From: Halopseudomonas pelagia CL-AP6
GTDB lineage: Bacteria > Pseudomonadota > Gammaproteobacteria > Pseudomonadales > Pseudomonadaceae
Direction of reading: 5' to 3'
DNA: 62,611 nt
Assembly (NCBI RefSeq): GCF_000410875.1
Contig: NZ_AROI01000031.1
Span: 1-62,611, forward strand
Position 1 is the stretch's first letter. Every line of letters begins with the position of its first letter. The notes beneath the pieces are model-generated. The model had not been told where the DNA came from. It saw nothing but the letters and a program-made list of their open reading frames with translations, and made no database searches. Positions 44,578 through 52,973 of this stretch are shown here, in pieces. Made by a program: the position numbers and the translations under genes.

Positions 44578-47500
44578 TCAAACAGATTTGTACCCCTTTT
44601 GTTTAAGCCGTTTTTCCTGCCATTGCAGTACCATAATAGTCAGTGCTGGAAGCATGGTCAGCGTTACCAGGGTGGCGCCAATGATGCCCGCCATGACGAT
44701 GACGCCCACACCACGATACAGCTCGCTGCCGGCGCCCGGCAGGAATACCAGCGGAGCGAGGCCGCAAATAGTGGTAATTGTAGAAATGGCAATCGGACGC
44801 AGGCGAGAGGCGACGGCCTCATTGACCGCGTCGACAGGATTCATGCCGTCCTCCAGCCCATTGCGGATGGCGCGGTCCACAATCAGGATTGGGTTGTTGA
44901 CTACCGTACCCATCAGGATCAGGAAGCCGAGCATTGAGATCATGTCGAAGGGCTGTGTGAACCCATTCATACCCATTTGCTGCATCACCCAGCCGGTGAG
45001 GTTGAGCAGTGCGAGGCCGGCAATACCACCCGCGATGCCCAGTGGGATGGTGGTCATGATCAGTAGCGGATAACCCCAGTGGCTAAAGATCGCCACCATC
45101 AGTAGATAGACGATGATCAGGGCGACCAGATAGTTGCTGGCCAGTGATTCGCGAGTGGCATCCAGTTGGTCTGCCGCACCGGAGATGGTCAGGTTTACCC
45201 CGGTAGGGATTTCGCCGTTGTCGCGAAGATAAGCCACTACATCACGCCGCACAATCTCTACCCCTGCCTCCAGGGGTACTGAGCGCGGCGGAATAATATT
45301 CAGGGTGATAGTTCGGCGCCCATCCTTGCGTCTTACTGTGCTGGTATCGACACTTTCTTCGGTACGCGTCAGCTCGGACAGCAGCAGGGTCTGGCCGCTC
45401 GGGGTATAGACAGCGATATTGTCCAGCGTCTCCAGCGTAGCGCCGGGACCCTGCTGGTTATATAGATACATATCGATCTTGTCGTCGGCGAGGAAAAACT
45501 CATTGACGTATGCGCCGTCTGTCAGAGCAGCGATGGCAAAGCCTATATCTTCGGTGCTCATGCCAACTTCTGCGGCGCGCTCCCAGTCGGGTCTGACCTG
45601 CAGCAGTGGTTGGGCGAGTGACAGGCTCGGTGGTTGGGACTGTAAACCGGGGTTGTCGAATGCTTCACCAGCGCGGCTGTAAGCGCGCTGCGCAACGCTG
45701 TACAAAGTAGCCAGGTCTGGGCCGGAAATGTCCAGGTTGACGCTGCGCGTGCCGCCATCGTTGCTGCTGATGATCGACCCTCGTGCGGCGAACGCGCGCA
45801 TGCCCGGATAGGTTTTGTATTGGCGTTCCAGCGCAGCCATCAGATCGCCGATCTGTGACGGATCCTTGGATTCGGTGATGATTCTCAGGCTTTGCGCGTT
45901 GACGCCCAGGTTCATGTATTTCATTGCCGGTACGTCGGTTTCACCGCGCGCATACTCAGCCGGATCGTCATCCAGAAAAGGCAGAAAATACGCCTGAATT
46001 TCCTCGGCGTAAGCTTCCATGGTGGCCAGATTGTAGCCCGGCGGGGCGTTCATTGAGGCAAAGGTTTTTGGTTCTTCGCCCTCAGGCAGGTACTCGGCCG
46101 GCGGCGTTAGAAAGAGTATGATCGACAGGCTGACCGTCAGGGTGACAACCAGGCAACCTATGCGCCGGGTTGCGCTAGCCACCAGCCACTCAAGACGGCG
46201 TATGATGGCTGCGTGCAAGCGCGCGCCGGCGCTTTGCGGATTGGATATCTGTTTAAAGTCCAGCCGTGCGCTGATGGTCGGAATGACCGTAATGGCGACC
46301 AGCATCGAGACCAGGATCGATGCTGCGATGGCGATGGCTACGTCGGAATACAGCTGGCCGGCTTCTTCGGCGATAAAAACGACCGGTAGAAAAACCATGA
46401 TGGTAGTCAGGGTCGAGGCAAGCACTGCAGGCCAGACTTTTTTTACTCCGCTGACGGCGGCTTTGAGCCGATCAAGCCCGCGGCGGCGTTCCAGCTCAAT
46501 GCTTTCCAGCACCACAATGCTGTTGTCCAGTGTCATGCCGATAGCAAAGGCCACCCCCGCCAGAGAGATGACGTTAATCGTGCGCCCGGCCAGCATCAGA
46601 CCCAAAAAAGCAGCGATGGTACAGATTGGAATCCCGATCACGCCTACTGCAGTAGCGCGGAACGAGCGCATAAACAAATACATGATCAAAGTCGAGAGCA
46701 GGGCGCCGAGCAGCAAGTTTTTCCAGACGTTGATAATGGAGGCCTGAACATAGACTACGTCATCTGCGGTCAAACGCAGTTGCATGCCTTCGGGATTAAG
46801 CAGCTCCTGATTGATCAGCTCGACCTCGGCCTGCATATCTTCTTTGATGCGAATGACGTTGGAGCCGCTTTCACGACGTACCGCCAGGCTGATCACCGGG
46901 CTGCCGTTGTAGTAGGAGCGATCACGAATACGGAAATGATCCAGCTCCACTGTGGCTACGTCGCGCAGCCGCGTGAGGCTGTCCGCACGGCGCGCCAGGA
47001 TCATGTTTTCCAGATCAGCCAGGTCATCAAAGCGGCCCACGGTCCGCAGCAGATAGCTGCGTTTGCCGCTGTCGATTTCACCACCGGAAATGTCCTGATT
47101 GCGCTCGCCGATGGCCTCGCGCACGTCATTCAGACTCAGGCCCCGGGCGGACAGCCGCTTCGGGTCGATACGAATCTGTACCTGGCGCGCCGCGCCGCCA
47201 CGGACTTCAACCTGGGCCACACCGGCGACACTGGACATACGTGTGCGCACGTTGTCTTCGATGTAGTCACGCATCATGTCCATGTCTAGCCCGCGCGGAT
47301 TATCCGCCAGCGGCGACACGGTAAAATACATAAACGCGTTGGAGGAGAAAGAGGTCGCGCTGACACGCGGCTCGTCGACATTCTGCGGGTAGGAGGGCAC
47401 CTGGGTCAGGGCATTGTTGACGCGTATCAGGGTCTCGGTGATATCCACCCCAAAGGGAAAATCCAGCTCGATCTCGGCCGAGCCGGTGGTGGCGGTTGAG

Positions 47501-47736
47501 GTGATCTCTTCCAGATAAGGGATATTGCGCAGGAATTCTTCCTGCTCAATAAGAATTTCCTTCTCGATATCCTGCGGGGTTGCCCCAGGCCAGCGGGTCT
47601 CGATGGTGATGGTGCGGGTTTCCAGGTCAGGAATCATCTGTACCGGAATTCGCAGTGCGGCGATTACGCCCAGCACGCAGATAATCAATACGCTGACGGC
47701 GACCAAAATACCGTGGCGGACAATGCGCTCGAACAT
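44578..47736 (-). CDS. RND-family efflux inner-membrane transporter
   Basis: 1052 residues, the usual AcrB/HAE1 length. Twelve predicted TM helices flank two large periplasmic loops. It begins MFERIVRHGILVAVSVLIICVLGVIAALRIPVQMIPDLETRTI, and the proton-relay helix 4 reads FAIGMTLDNSIVVLES with one acidic residue kept. It exports drugs, dyes, fatty acids or other hydrophobic compounds. It follows the membrane fusion protein by 5 bases. No outer-membrane channel gene is present, so it probably uses a shared TolC/OprM-type channel. Confidence 0.93.
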   Translation of the reverse strand: MFERIVRHGILVAVSVLIICVLGVIAALRIPVQMIPDLETRTITIETRWPGATPQDIEKEILIEQEEFLRNIPYLEEITSTATTGSAEIELDFPFGVDITETLIRVNNALTQVPSYPQNVDEPRVSATSFSSNAFMYFTVSPLADNPRGLDMDMMRDYIEDNVRTRMSSVAGVAQVEVRGGAARQVQIRIDPKRLSARGLSLNDVREAIGERNQDISGGEIDSGKRSYLLRTVGRFDDLADLENMILARRADSLTRLRDVATVELDHFRIRDRSYYNGSPVISLAVRRESGSNVIRIKEDMQAEVELINQELLNPEGMQLRLTADDVVYVQASIINVWKNLLLGALLSTLIMYLFMRSFRATAVGVIGIPICTIAAFLGLMLAGRTINVISLAGVAFAIGMTLDNSIVVLESIELERRRGLDRLKAAVSGVKKVWPAVLASTLTTIMVFLPVVFIAEEAGQLYSDVAIAIAASILVSMLVAITVIPTISARLDFKQISNPQSAGARLHAAIIRRLEWLVASATRRIGCLVVTLTVSLSIILFLTPPAEYLPEGEEPKTFASMNAPPGYNLATMEAYAEEIQAYFLPFLDDDPAEYARGETDVPAMKYMNLGVNAQSLRIITESKDPSQIGDLMAALERQYKTYPGMRAFAARGSIISSNDGGTRSVNLDISGPDLATLYSVAQRAYSRAGEAFDNPGLQSQPPSLSLAQPLLQVRPDWERAAEVGMSTEDIGFAIAALTDGAYVNEFFLADDKIDMYLYNQQGPGATLETLDNIAVYTPSGQTLLLSELTRTEESVDTSTVRRKDGRRTITLNIIPPRSVPLEAGVEIVRRDVVAYLRDNGEIPTGVNLTISGAADQLDATRESLASNYLVALIIVYLLMVAIFSHWGYPLLIMTTIPLGIAGGIAGLALLNLTGWVMQQMGMNGFTQPFDMISMLGFLILMGTVVNNPILIVDRAIRNGLEDGMNPVDAVNEAVASRLRPIAISTITTICGLAPLVFLPGAGSELYRGVGVIVMAGIIGATLVTLTMLPALTIMVLQWQEKRLKQKGYKSV

Positions 47737-47741
47737 TCGCG

Positions 47742-48866
47742 TTACTCGCTTTCTGCGGTGGTTATCTGCACGGTCTGCCCTTCTCGGAGCGTTTCATTGC
47801 CGCGGGTTACTACCCTCTGCCCGGCGGCGAGTCCAGAGCGGATTTCCACTAGACCGGCAAAGCTCAGCCCGGTTTCTACTTGCTGCTCACGAACGGTTGG
47901 TTGGTCCTTGCCTACCGCAGCGTCCTCCAGGATCCATACGCTTACGCGGGCATCCGGATACCGTCGCAAAGCGTCGCGGTTGACCACAATGCCCCGGCGC
48001 TTGTCGCTAAGCTGCAGGGTGGCGTCGGCGGACATGCCGGGTATGAGCAATGGCGAGTCCGTTTCTTCTAGCTGGGTGCGTAATAAGAAGGTACGCGCGT
48101 CGCTGCTGCTCAGCGGCACCTTATTGATCACAGTGCCGGTGAAACTGCGTTGTGGATGGGCGTCAAAACGGATGGTCAGTGTGGCGTTGTCTTCCACTAG
48201 CGGGTAGAAGCGCTGGGCCAGCTGAAAATCGATACGCAACTGCTCGGTTGATACCAGCTCAAGCAGCGCGGTGCCGGGCGTTACCCATTCGCCCACCTCG
48301 ACCAGCTTACGGCTCAGCGTGCCGTCGAACGGAACTTCTATACGGTGGCGTTGCAATTCGGCCTCGCGCTGGCGCACCTGGGCCTCGGCTACCTGCACGG
48401 CGGCAGCATTAATTTTCATCGCGGACTCCAGCCCGCGCACTTCGCTGGCAGCGATCGCGTTCCGGGCTACCAGTGTTTGTGCCTCTTCGAATCGACGCTG
48501 GCTGTCGGCCCGCGCTTCTCGTGCACTGTTGGCTGAAGCCCGAGCACTGTCCAGGGCAATAGCGGCCAGCTCGCTGTCCAGTTCGACGAGTAACTCCCCA
48601 CCACTTACCTGATCGCCAGCCTCAACATGTATTCGCTGCACCAGCCCGGCCACCTGTGACGACAACTGCGCAATCTGTGACGCCGACACGCTGCCGCTAA
48701 CGGGTACCTCGTTGACCAGCTCTACCTCCCGCGCTTGATCCACGTCCACCCTGACAGTATTGTTGGCCAGAGCCGATGTGCTGTGCAGAGCCACGGCGAG
48801 GAGCAATGAAGTAGACAGCAAAATGTGCGGTAAGCGCGGCCAGTGCAGCAGGTTTGGGATCATCAT
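47742..48866 (-). CDS. RND periplasmic adaptor (membrane fusion protein)
   Basis: 374 residues. Signal peptide (about 1-34, ending ALA-N), barrel-sandwich lipoyl halves (GDQVSGGELLVELDSELA; VPFDGTLSRKLVEVGEWV) around an alpha-helical hairpin of about 100-165, then a beta-barrel and a membrane-proximal domain. It links the RND pump to an outer-membrane channel. It is the first gene of the two-gene operon, and no repressor is adjacent. Confidence 0.92.
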   Translation of the reverse strand: MMIPNLLHWPRLPHILLSTSLLLAVALHSTSALANNTVRVDVDQAREVELVNEVPVSGSVSASQIAQLSSQVAGLVQRIHVEAGDQVSGGELLVELDSELAAIALDSARASANSAREARADSQRRFEEAQTLVARNAIAASEVRGLESAMKINAAAVQVAEAQVRQREAELQRHRIEVPFDGTLSRKLVEVGEWVTPGTALLELVSTEQLRIDFQLAQRFYPLVEDNATLTIRFDAHPQRSFTGTVINKVPLSSSDARTFLLRTQLEETDSPLLIPGMSADATLQLSDKRRGIVVNRDALRRYPDARVSVWILEDAAVGKDQPTVREQQVETGLSFAGLVEIRSGLAAGQRVVTRGNETLREGQTVQITTAESE

Positions 48867-49073
48867 GGTTCAAACGACCGGAAGCAGGAAGACTACACAG
48901 GATACACAGGCCCTTTGCTGACGCAATGCGCTGTTCTGTCTGGCTATCGGGTGCATTGCTACAAAAGATGTACTGTAGCTCTGGGCAGGGGGAACGATTC
49001 ACGCCATCCTCTCTCTACTAAACTGAGAGATTAATCGTTGTAAAGTTGGTTAATGGCTCTGTTTAACAACTCT

Positions 49074-49097
49074 ATTTAGTAACCCATTTAGTAACCC
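49074..49097. repeat. 12-bp tandem duplication before the DUF2789 gene
   Basis: ATTTAGTAACCC occurs twice head to tail (49074-49085, 49086-49097), immediately upstream of the ribosome site. Replication slippage is the likely origin; copy number may vary between strains. Confidence 0.75.
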
Positions 49098-49114
49098 ACT
49101 GTGAGGATCGACCC

Positions 49115-49360
49115 ATGGAACCGGCAATGAAAGACATCGGCACGCTGTTTGAGCAACTGGGCCTACCTGCAGATGAAGTGAGCATCGATGAGTTTATCGC
49201 CAGCCACTATCCGTTGTCCGATGACATCAAACTGTCAGAGGCGCCTTTCTGGAATGCCAGTCAGGCCGCCTTTTTGAAAGATGAAATTCTCGAAGATGCC
49301 GAATGGGCACCGATCGTCGATGAGCTCAATGCGCGGCTGCACGCGAACAAACCTCGATAG
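49115..49360 (+). CDS. DUF2789 family protein
   Basis: 81 residues, GAGG nine bases before the ATG. DUF2789 is a small, mostly helical cytosolic family in Gammaproteobacteria, recognisable by DIGTLFEQLGLPADEVSIDEFIASH and the ending EDAEWAPIVDELNARLH. No function is known. It lies upstream of the ovothiol genes on the same strand, but a 220-base gap with its own promoter candidate suggests separate transcription. Confidence 0.9.
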   Translation: MEPAMKDIGTLFEQLGLPADEVSIDEFIASHYPLSDDIKLSEAPFWNASQAAFLKDEILEDAEWAPIVDELNARLHANKPR

Positions 49361-49512
49361 TGAGTTATTCCGGGTGCCGGCAGAGGTCAGAGTGGGCACC
49401 TGGACAGTTGATGAAAAATCCCCGACGAATCGCTTGCATGACGCCGGCTATATACGGCGGGAAACGAATGTACACGATTTGTATAAGCAAAAAATGCGTG
49501 TTCTAGCCATAA

Positions 49513-49556
49513 TTGACAGGTTCTCAGGAACCGCAGGATGATTTTTCTACCTGCGG
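49513..49556 (+). promoter_or_regulatory. Candidate ovoA promoter with an operator-like inverted repeat
   Basis: TTGACA (49513-49518) is a good -35 element; GATGAT (49537-49542) is an 18-base-spaced -10 candidate. Between them lies GGTTC-TCAG-GAACC (49519-49532), well placed for repressor binding. A second inverted repeat, CCGCAGG/CCTGCGG (49531-49537 and 49550-49556), shares two bases with the first, so the structures compete if transcribed. ATG of ovoA is 25 bases beyond. Confidence 0.5.
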
Positions 49557-49580
49557 GCCTACCGCCAAAGGAATCTGTAC

Positions 49581-51716
49581 ATGACTGCAGTAGAGCAACA
49601 GCGGCTTCAGACACTTTTATCTGTGCTTCCCCGCTCCCCGTTACTGTCAGGTAGCGATCCAGACGCCAAGCGTGCAGAGATCGCTGACTATTTCACCAGC
49701 GTGTTTGATCGATACGAGTCTCTTTTCGATGTATTGGCCAGCGATGCGGCCTTCTACGACAAGCCCATCGCCTTGCGGCATCCATTGATCTTCTATTTTG
49801 GCCACACGGCGACGTTCTACACCAACAAATTGGTTTTGGCCAAGTTGCTCCCCGAGCGCATCGATCCGCAGCTGGAATCGGTCTGTGCCGTTGGGGTTGA
49901 TGAGATGAGCTGGGACGATCTGGACGATACTCATTATGACTGGCCCAGTGTTGGCCAGGTGCGAGCCTATCGGCAGAAAGTGCGTGCCGCCGTGCTGAAG
50001 GTTATCAATAACCTGCCTTTGCATTTGCCCATTCAATGGGACGGCGCCTGGTGGCCGATAATGATGTGTATTGAACATGAGCTGATCCACCTGGAAACCA
50101 GCACTGTATTGATACGTCAGCATAAGCTCGACTATGTAAAATCGCTACCGCAGTGGGCACCCTGTCGTGAGCAACGAGCGGCACCTGACAATGAGTTGCT
50201 GACGCTACCGGCCGGCCGGGTGACTTTGGGCAAAGCGCGTAGCGCGCAGCGGTATGGGTGGGATAATGAATACGGTGAACGGCAGGTAGATCTTGATACC
50301 TTTCAGGCCAGCCGTTATCTGGCCAGCAATGCCGAATTTCTGCAGTTTGTCGAGGCGGGTGGTTACGCCGATGCAACACTATGGGACGAAGAAGGCCTAA
50401 AATGGCGTGATTATACCGCTGCCCGGCATCCGCCTTTCTGGGTCTGGCACAACACCTGGCACCTGCGGCTGATGACCGAAGAGGTCAACATGCCCTGGGA
50501 TTGGCCGGTGGAGGTCAACTGTCTGGAGGCCAGTGCATTCTGCCGCTGGAAAGCCCGCGAAACCGGCAAGCCGATTCGCTTGCCAAGCGAAGATGAGTGG
50601 TACCGACTTTATGACCATGCGGGCGTGCAGGAAGTAGCGCTTGAGCCTGCCCAGGCTAACCTGCAACTGGATCACTTCGCCTCATCGTGCCCGGTGACGC
50701 AGTTCGCCCATGGCGACTTTTTTGATGTAGTGGGTAATGTCTGGCAATGGACACAAACACCGATCTATCCGTTCGACGGCTTTCAGGTACATCGGCTATA
50801 CGACGATTTCACTACACCCACATTCGATAACCAGCATAACCTGATCAAGGGTGGGTCCTGGGCTTCCTGCGGTAATGAAACGCTGCGCAGCGCGCGTTAT
50901 GCCTTTCGCCGTCACTTCTTTCAACATGCGGGGTTTCGCTACGTGTCTTCCAATGCTCAGGTTAAAGAGCCCAATGCCTATTACGAAAGTGATCGGCAGA
51001 TGTCTGAATACGCCGAGTTTCACTATGGCAATAGTTACTTCAATGTGCCGAACTTCCCTAGGGCGATGGCCGAACTGGCTATCAGCGCAATGGCTGACCA
51101 GCCCGCTAAAACCGCCTTGGATCTGGGTTGCGCTTCTGGCCGCGCGACCTTTGAGCTGGCCAGACATTTTGAGCATGTGACTGGGATTGATTTCTCTGCT
51201 CGTTTTGTCGGTCAAGGTGCGGAAATGGCCAAGCAGGGCGTGCTGCGCTATACGCTGACCGACGAGGGGGAGTTGGTTTCCTACAGGGCCAGTAATCTGG
51301 CTGACCTGGGTCTTGCAGATTGCGCGTCAAAGGTGACGTTCTATCAGGGCGATGCCTGTAATCTCAAACCACAGTTCAGCGGTTACGATCTTATCCTGGC
51401 AGTTAATCTGATCGACCGGCTGTATAACCCGGCACGTTTTCTTGAGGTGGTGCACCAGCGACTGAACCTGGGTGGGAAGCTGGTACTGGCATCGCCCTAT
51501 ACCTGGCTTGAAGAACACACACCACGGGCGCAATGGGTAGGTGGTTTCAAGAAAGATGGGGAAAACTACACTACCCTGGATGGCTTGCAGGATATGCTCG
51601 GTAAACACTTCAAGCGGGTGGGTGAGCCGCAAAAAATCGAGTTTGTTATTCGCGAAACGCAGCACAAATTCCAGCACAGCTATTCCGAGGCCAGCGTCTG
51701 GGAACGTATCCTGTGA
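49581..51716 (+). CDS. ovoA: Ovothiol synthase OvoA: sulfoxide synthase and methyltransferase fusion
   Basis: 711 residues. An N-terminal DinB-like domain (about 25-190) carries the three-His iron site: His75 and His166-x3-His170 (EHELIHLE). An FGE-sulfatase domain (about 210-465, EDEWYRLYDHAG, GNVWQWTQTP, KGGSWASCGNETLRSARYAFRRHFF) makes the C-S bond between histidine and cysteine. The C-terminal SAM methyltransferase (about 475-711) has motif I ALDLGCASGRATFEL near 512-526. OvoA couples cysteine to C5 of histidine as the sulfoxide; its methyltransferase half methylates the imidazole N at the last step. The following gene supplies a PLP lyase. Confidence 0.95.
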   Translation: MTAVEQQRLQTLLSVLPRSPLLSGSDPDAKRAEIADYFTSVFDRYESLFDVLASDAAFYDKPIALRHPLIFYFGHTATFYTNKLVLAKLLPERIDPQLESVCAVGVDEMSWDDLDDTHYDWPSVGQVRAYRQKVRAAVLKVINNLPLHLPIQWDGAWWPIMMCIEHELIHLETSTVLIRQHKLDYVKSLPQWAPCREQRAAPDNELLTLPAGRVTLGKARSAQRYGWDNEYGERQVDLDTFQASRYLASNAEFLQFVEAGGYADATLWDEEGLKWRDYTAARHPPFWVWHNTWHLRLMTEEVNMPWDWPVEVNCLEASAFCRWKARETGKPIRLPSEDEWYRLYDHAGVQEVALEPAQANLQLDHFASSCPVTQFAHGDFFDVVGNVWQWTQTPIYPFDGFQVHRLYDDFTTPTFDNQHNLIKGGSWASCGNETLRSARYAFRRHFFQHAGFRYVSSNAQVKEPNAYYESDRQMSEYAEFHYGNSYFNVPNFPRAMAELAISAMADQPAKTALDLGCASGRATFELARHFEHVTGIDFSARFVGQGAEMAKQGVLRYTLTDEGELVSYRASNLADLGLADCASKVTFYQGDACNLKPQFSGYDLILAVNLIDRLYNPARFLEVVHQRLNLGGKLVLASPYTWLEEHTPRAQWVGGFKKDGENYTTLDGLQDMLGKHFKRVGEPQKIEFVIRETQHKFQHSYSEASVWERIL

Positions 51717-51742
51717 TCAGACACTAAGTAAGGGGCGCTAGA

Positions 51743-52942
51743 TTGGGAATCGATTTTGATCAGTTGATTGTTCGTGAGCAGACCAACTCCGTGAAGTTTG
51801 ATGCACGCAAGGCGGTTTTCGGTACTGACCAGGTGATTCCTCTGTGGGTTGCGGATATGGACTTTGCCGCGCCCGAGGCGGTCACGCGAGCGCTCGAAGA
51901 GCGCGCCCGGCACCCGGTCTATGGTTACAGCCTGTTTCCGGAATCGCTGTATCAATCGATGATCGACTGGTTTGCCTCCCGACACGGCTGGCAGATTGAG
52001 CGTGACTGGATACTGATGGCGCCCGGTGTGGTGCCTTCGCTACACGCCGCCGCGATGGCTTTTGCTGAGGCCGGCGAAGGCATCATTATTCAGCCGCCTG
52101 TGTATCCGCCGTTCTTTAGTGCGGTGCATAAAACCGGGCGCCGGGTGATCGAGAATCCGCTGCAGTGGCGGGGCGGTGAATATCGGATGGATCTGGAGCA
52201 TCTGGCCGCTTGCGCCGAGCAGGGTGCGAAGATGCTGACGCTGTGTTCTCCCCATAACCCCGTTGGGCGCGTTTGGCGCCGCGAAGAGTTGCAGGCGTTG
52301 CTGGAGATTACCCGCCACTATGATTTGTTAGTCTTGTCTGATGATATCCACTGCGATCTGGTCTTTGAGGGGCAAGCCCAGGTGATGCTCGCCAGCATGG
52401 CAACGCCGCAGGATCGCATCATCACCGCAGTGGCGCCGAGCAAGACGTTTAATATCCCGGGCATGGGGCTCTCGGCATTGGTAATACCCGACGCCGTTCA
52501 GCGCCAGGCGATTAAACGGGTGTTCGATACCCTGCATATGGAACAGGCCAACCCCTTCAGTATCGTTGCCTTCGAGGCGGCTTACCGACATGGCGGCGGC
52601 TGGCTGGATGCGTTGCTGCCCTATCTGCAATCGAACATGCAGTTTGTCCGGCAGTATCTAGCGGAACATGTGCCACAGATCCATTGCGCACAGGCCCAGG
52701 GGACCTACCTGCTTTGGCTGGATTGCCGCGCGTTGGGCATGACCGATGGGCAACTCAAGGCATTCTTTATTCAAAAGGCAAGCGTGGGACTAAATCCGGG
52801 GATCAGCTTTGGCGCAGCCGGCAGTGGTTATATGCGTCTCAATATAGGCACGCGGCTGGATGTATTAAAGCAGGCGCTTGAACAGCTCCGTGATGCAGTC
52901 CAGCTGCATGTAGCCACAGCGGGGGGCCGGAAGTCGCGTTAA
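51743..52942 (+). CDS. ovoB: PLP-dependent C-S lyase, probable OvoB (PatB/MalY family)
   Basis: 399 residues from a TTG start with AAGGGGCG upstream. It is a fold-type I aminotransferase-like protein of the PatB/MalY class. The N-terminal VIPLWVADMDFAAPEAV and the PLP lysine in APSKTFNIPG are typical, with the distal Arg in YMRLNIG. These enzymes cleave C-S bonds of cystathionine or cysteine conjugates. It starts 26 bases after ovoA, so the likely job is cleaving the histidyl-cysteine sulfoxide to 5-mercaptohistidine. A generic cystathionine beta-lyase is the alternative. Confidence 0.85.
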   Translation: MGIDFDQLIVREQTNSVKFDARKAVFGTDQVIPLWVADMDFAAPEAVTRALEERARHPVYGYSLFPESLYQSMIDWFASRHGWQIERDWILMAPGVVPSLHAAAMAFAEAGEGIIIQPPVYPPFFSAVHKTGRRVIENPLQWRGGEYRMDLEHLAACAEQGAKMLTLCSPHNPVGRVWRREELQALLEITRHYDLLVLSDDIHCDLVFEGQAQVMLASMATPQDRIITAVAPSKTFNIPGMGLSALVIPDAVQRQAIKRVFDTLHMEQANPFSIVAFEAAYRHGGGWLDALLPYLQSNMQFVRQYLAEHVPQIHCAQAQGTYLLWLDCRALGMTDGQLKAFFIQKASVGLNPGISFGAAGSGYMRLNIGTRLDVLKQALEQLRDAVQLHVATAGGRKSR

Positions 52943-52973
52943 GAGTCCCGTTAGTAGTCAGCTTCACACATCC

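Noticed and set aside
49074..49097. Tandem repeat as a CRISPR or recombination site
   Set aside because: Only two 12-base copies without spacers; slippage is a sufficient explanation.
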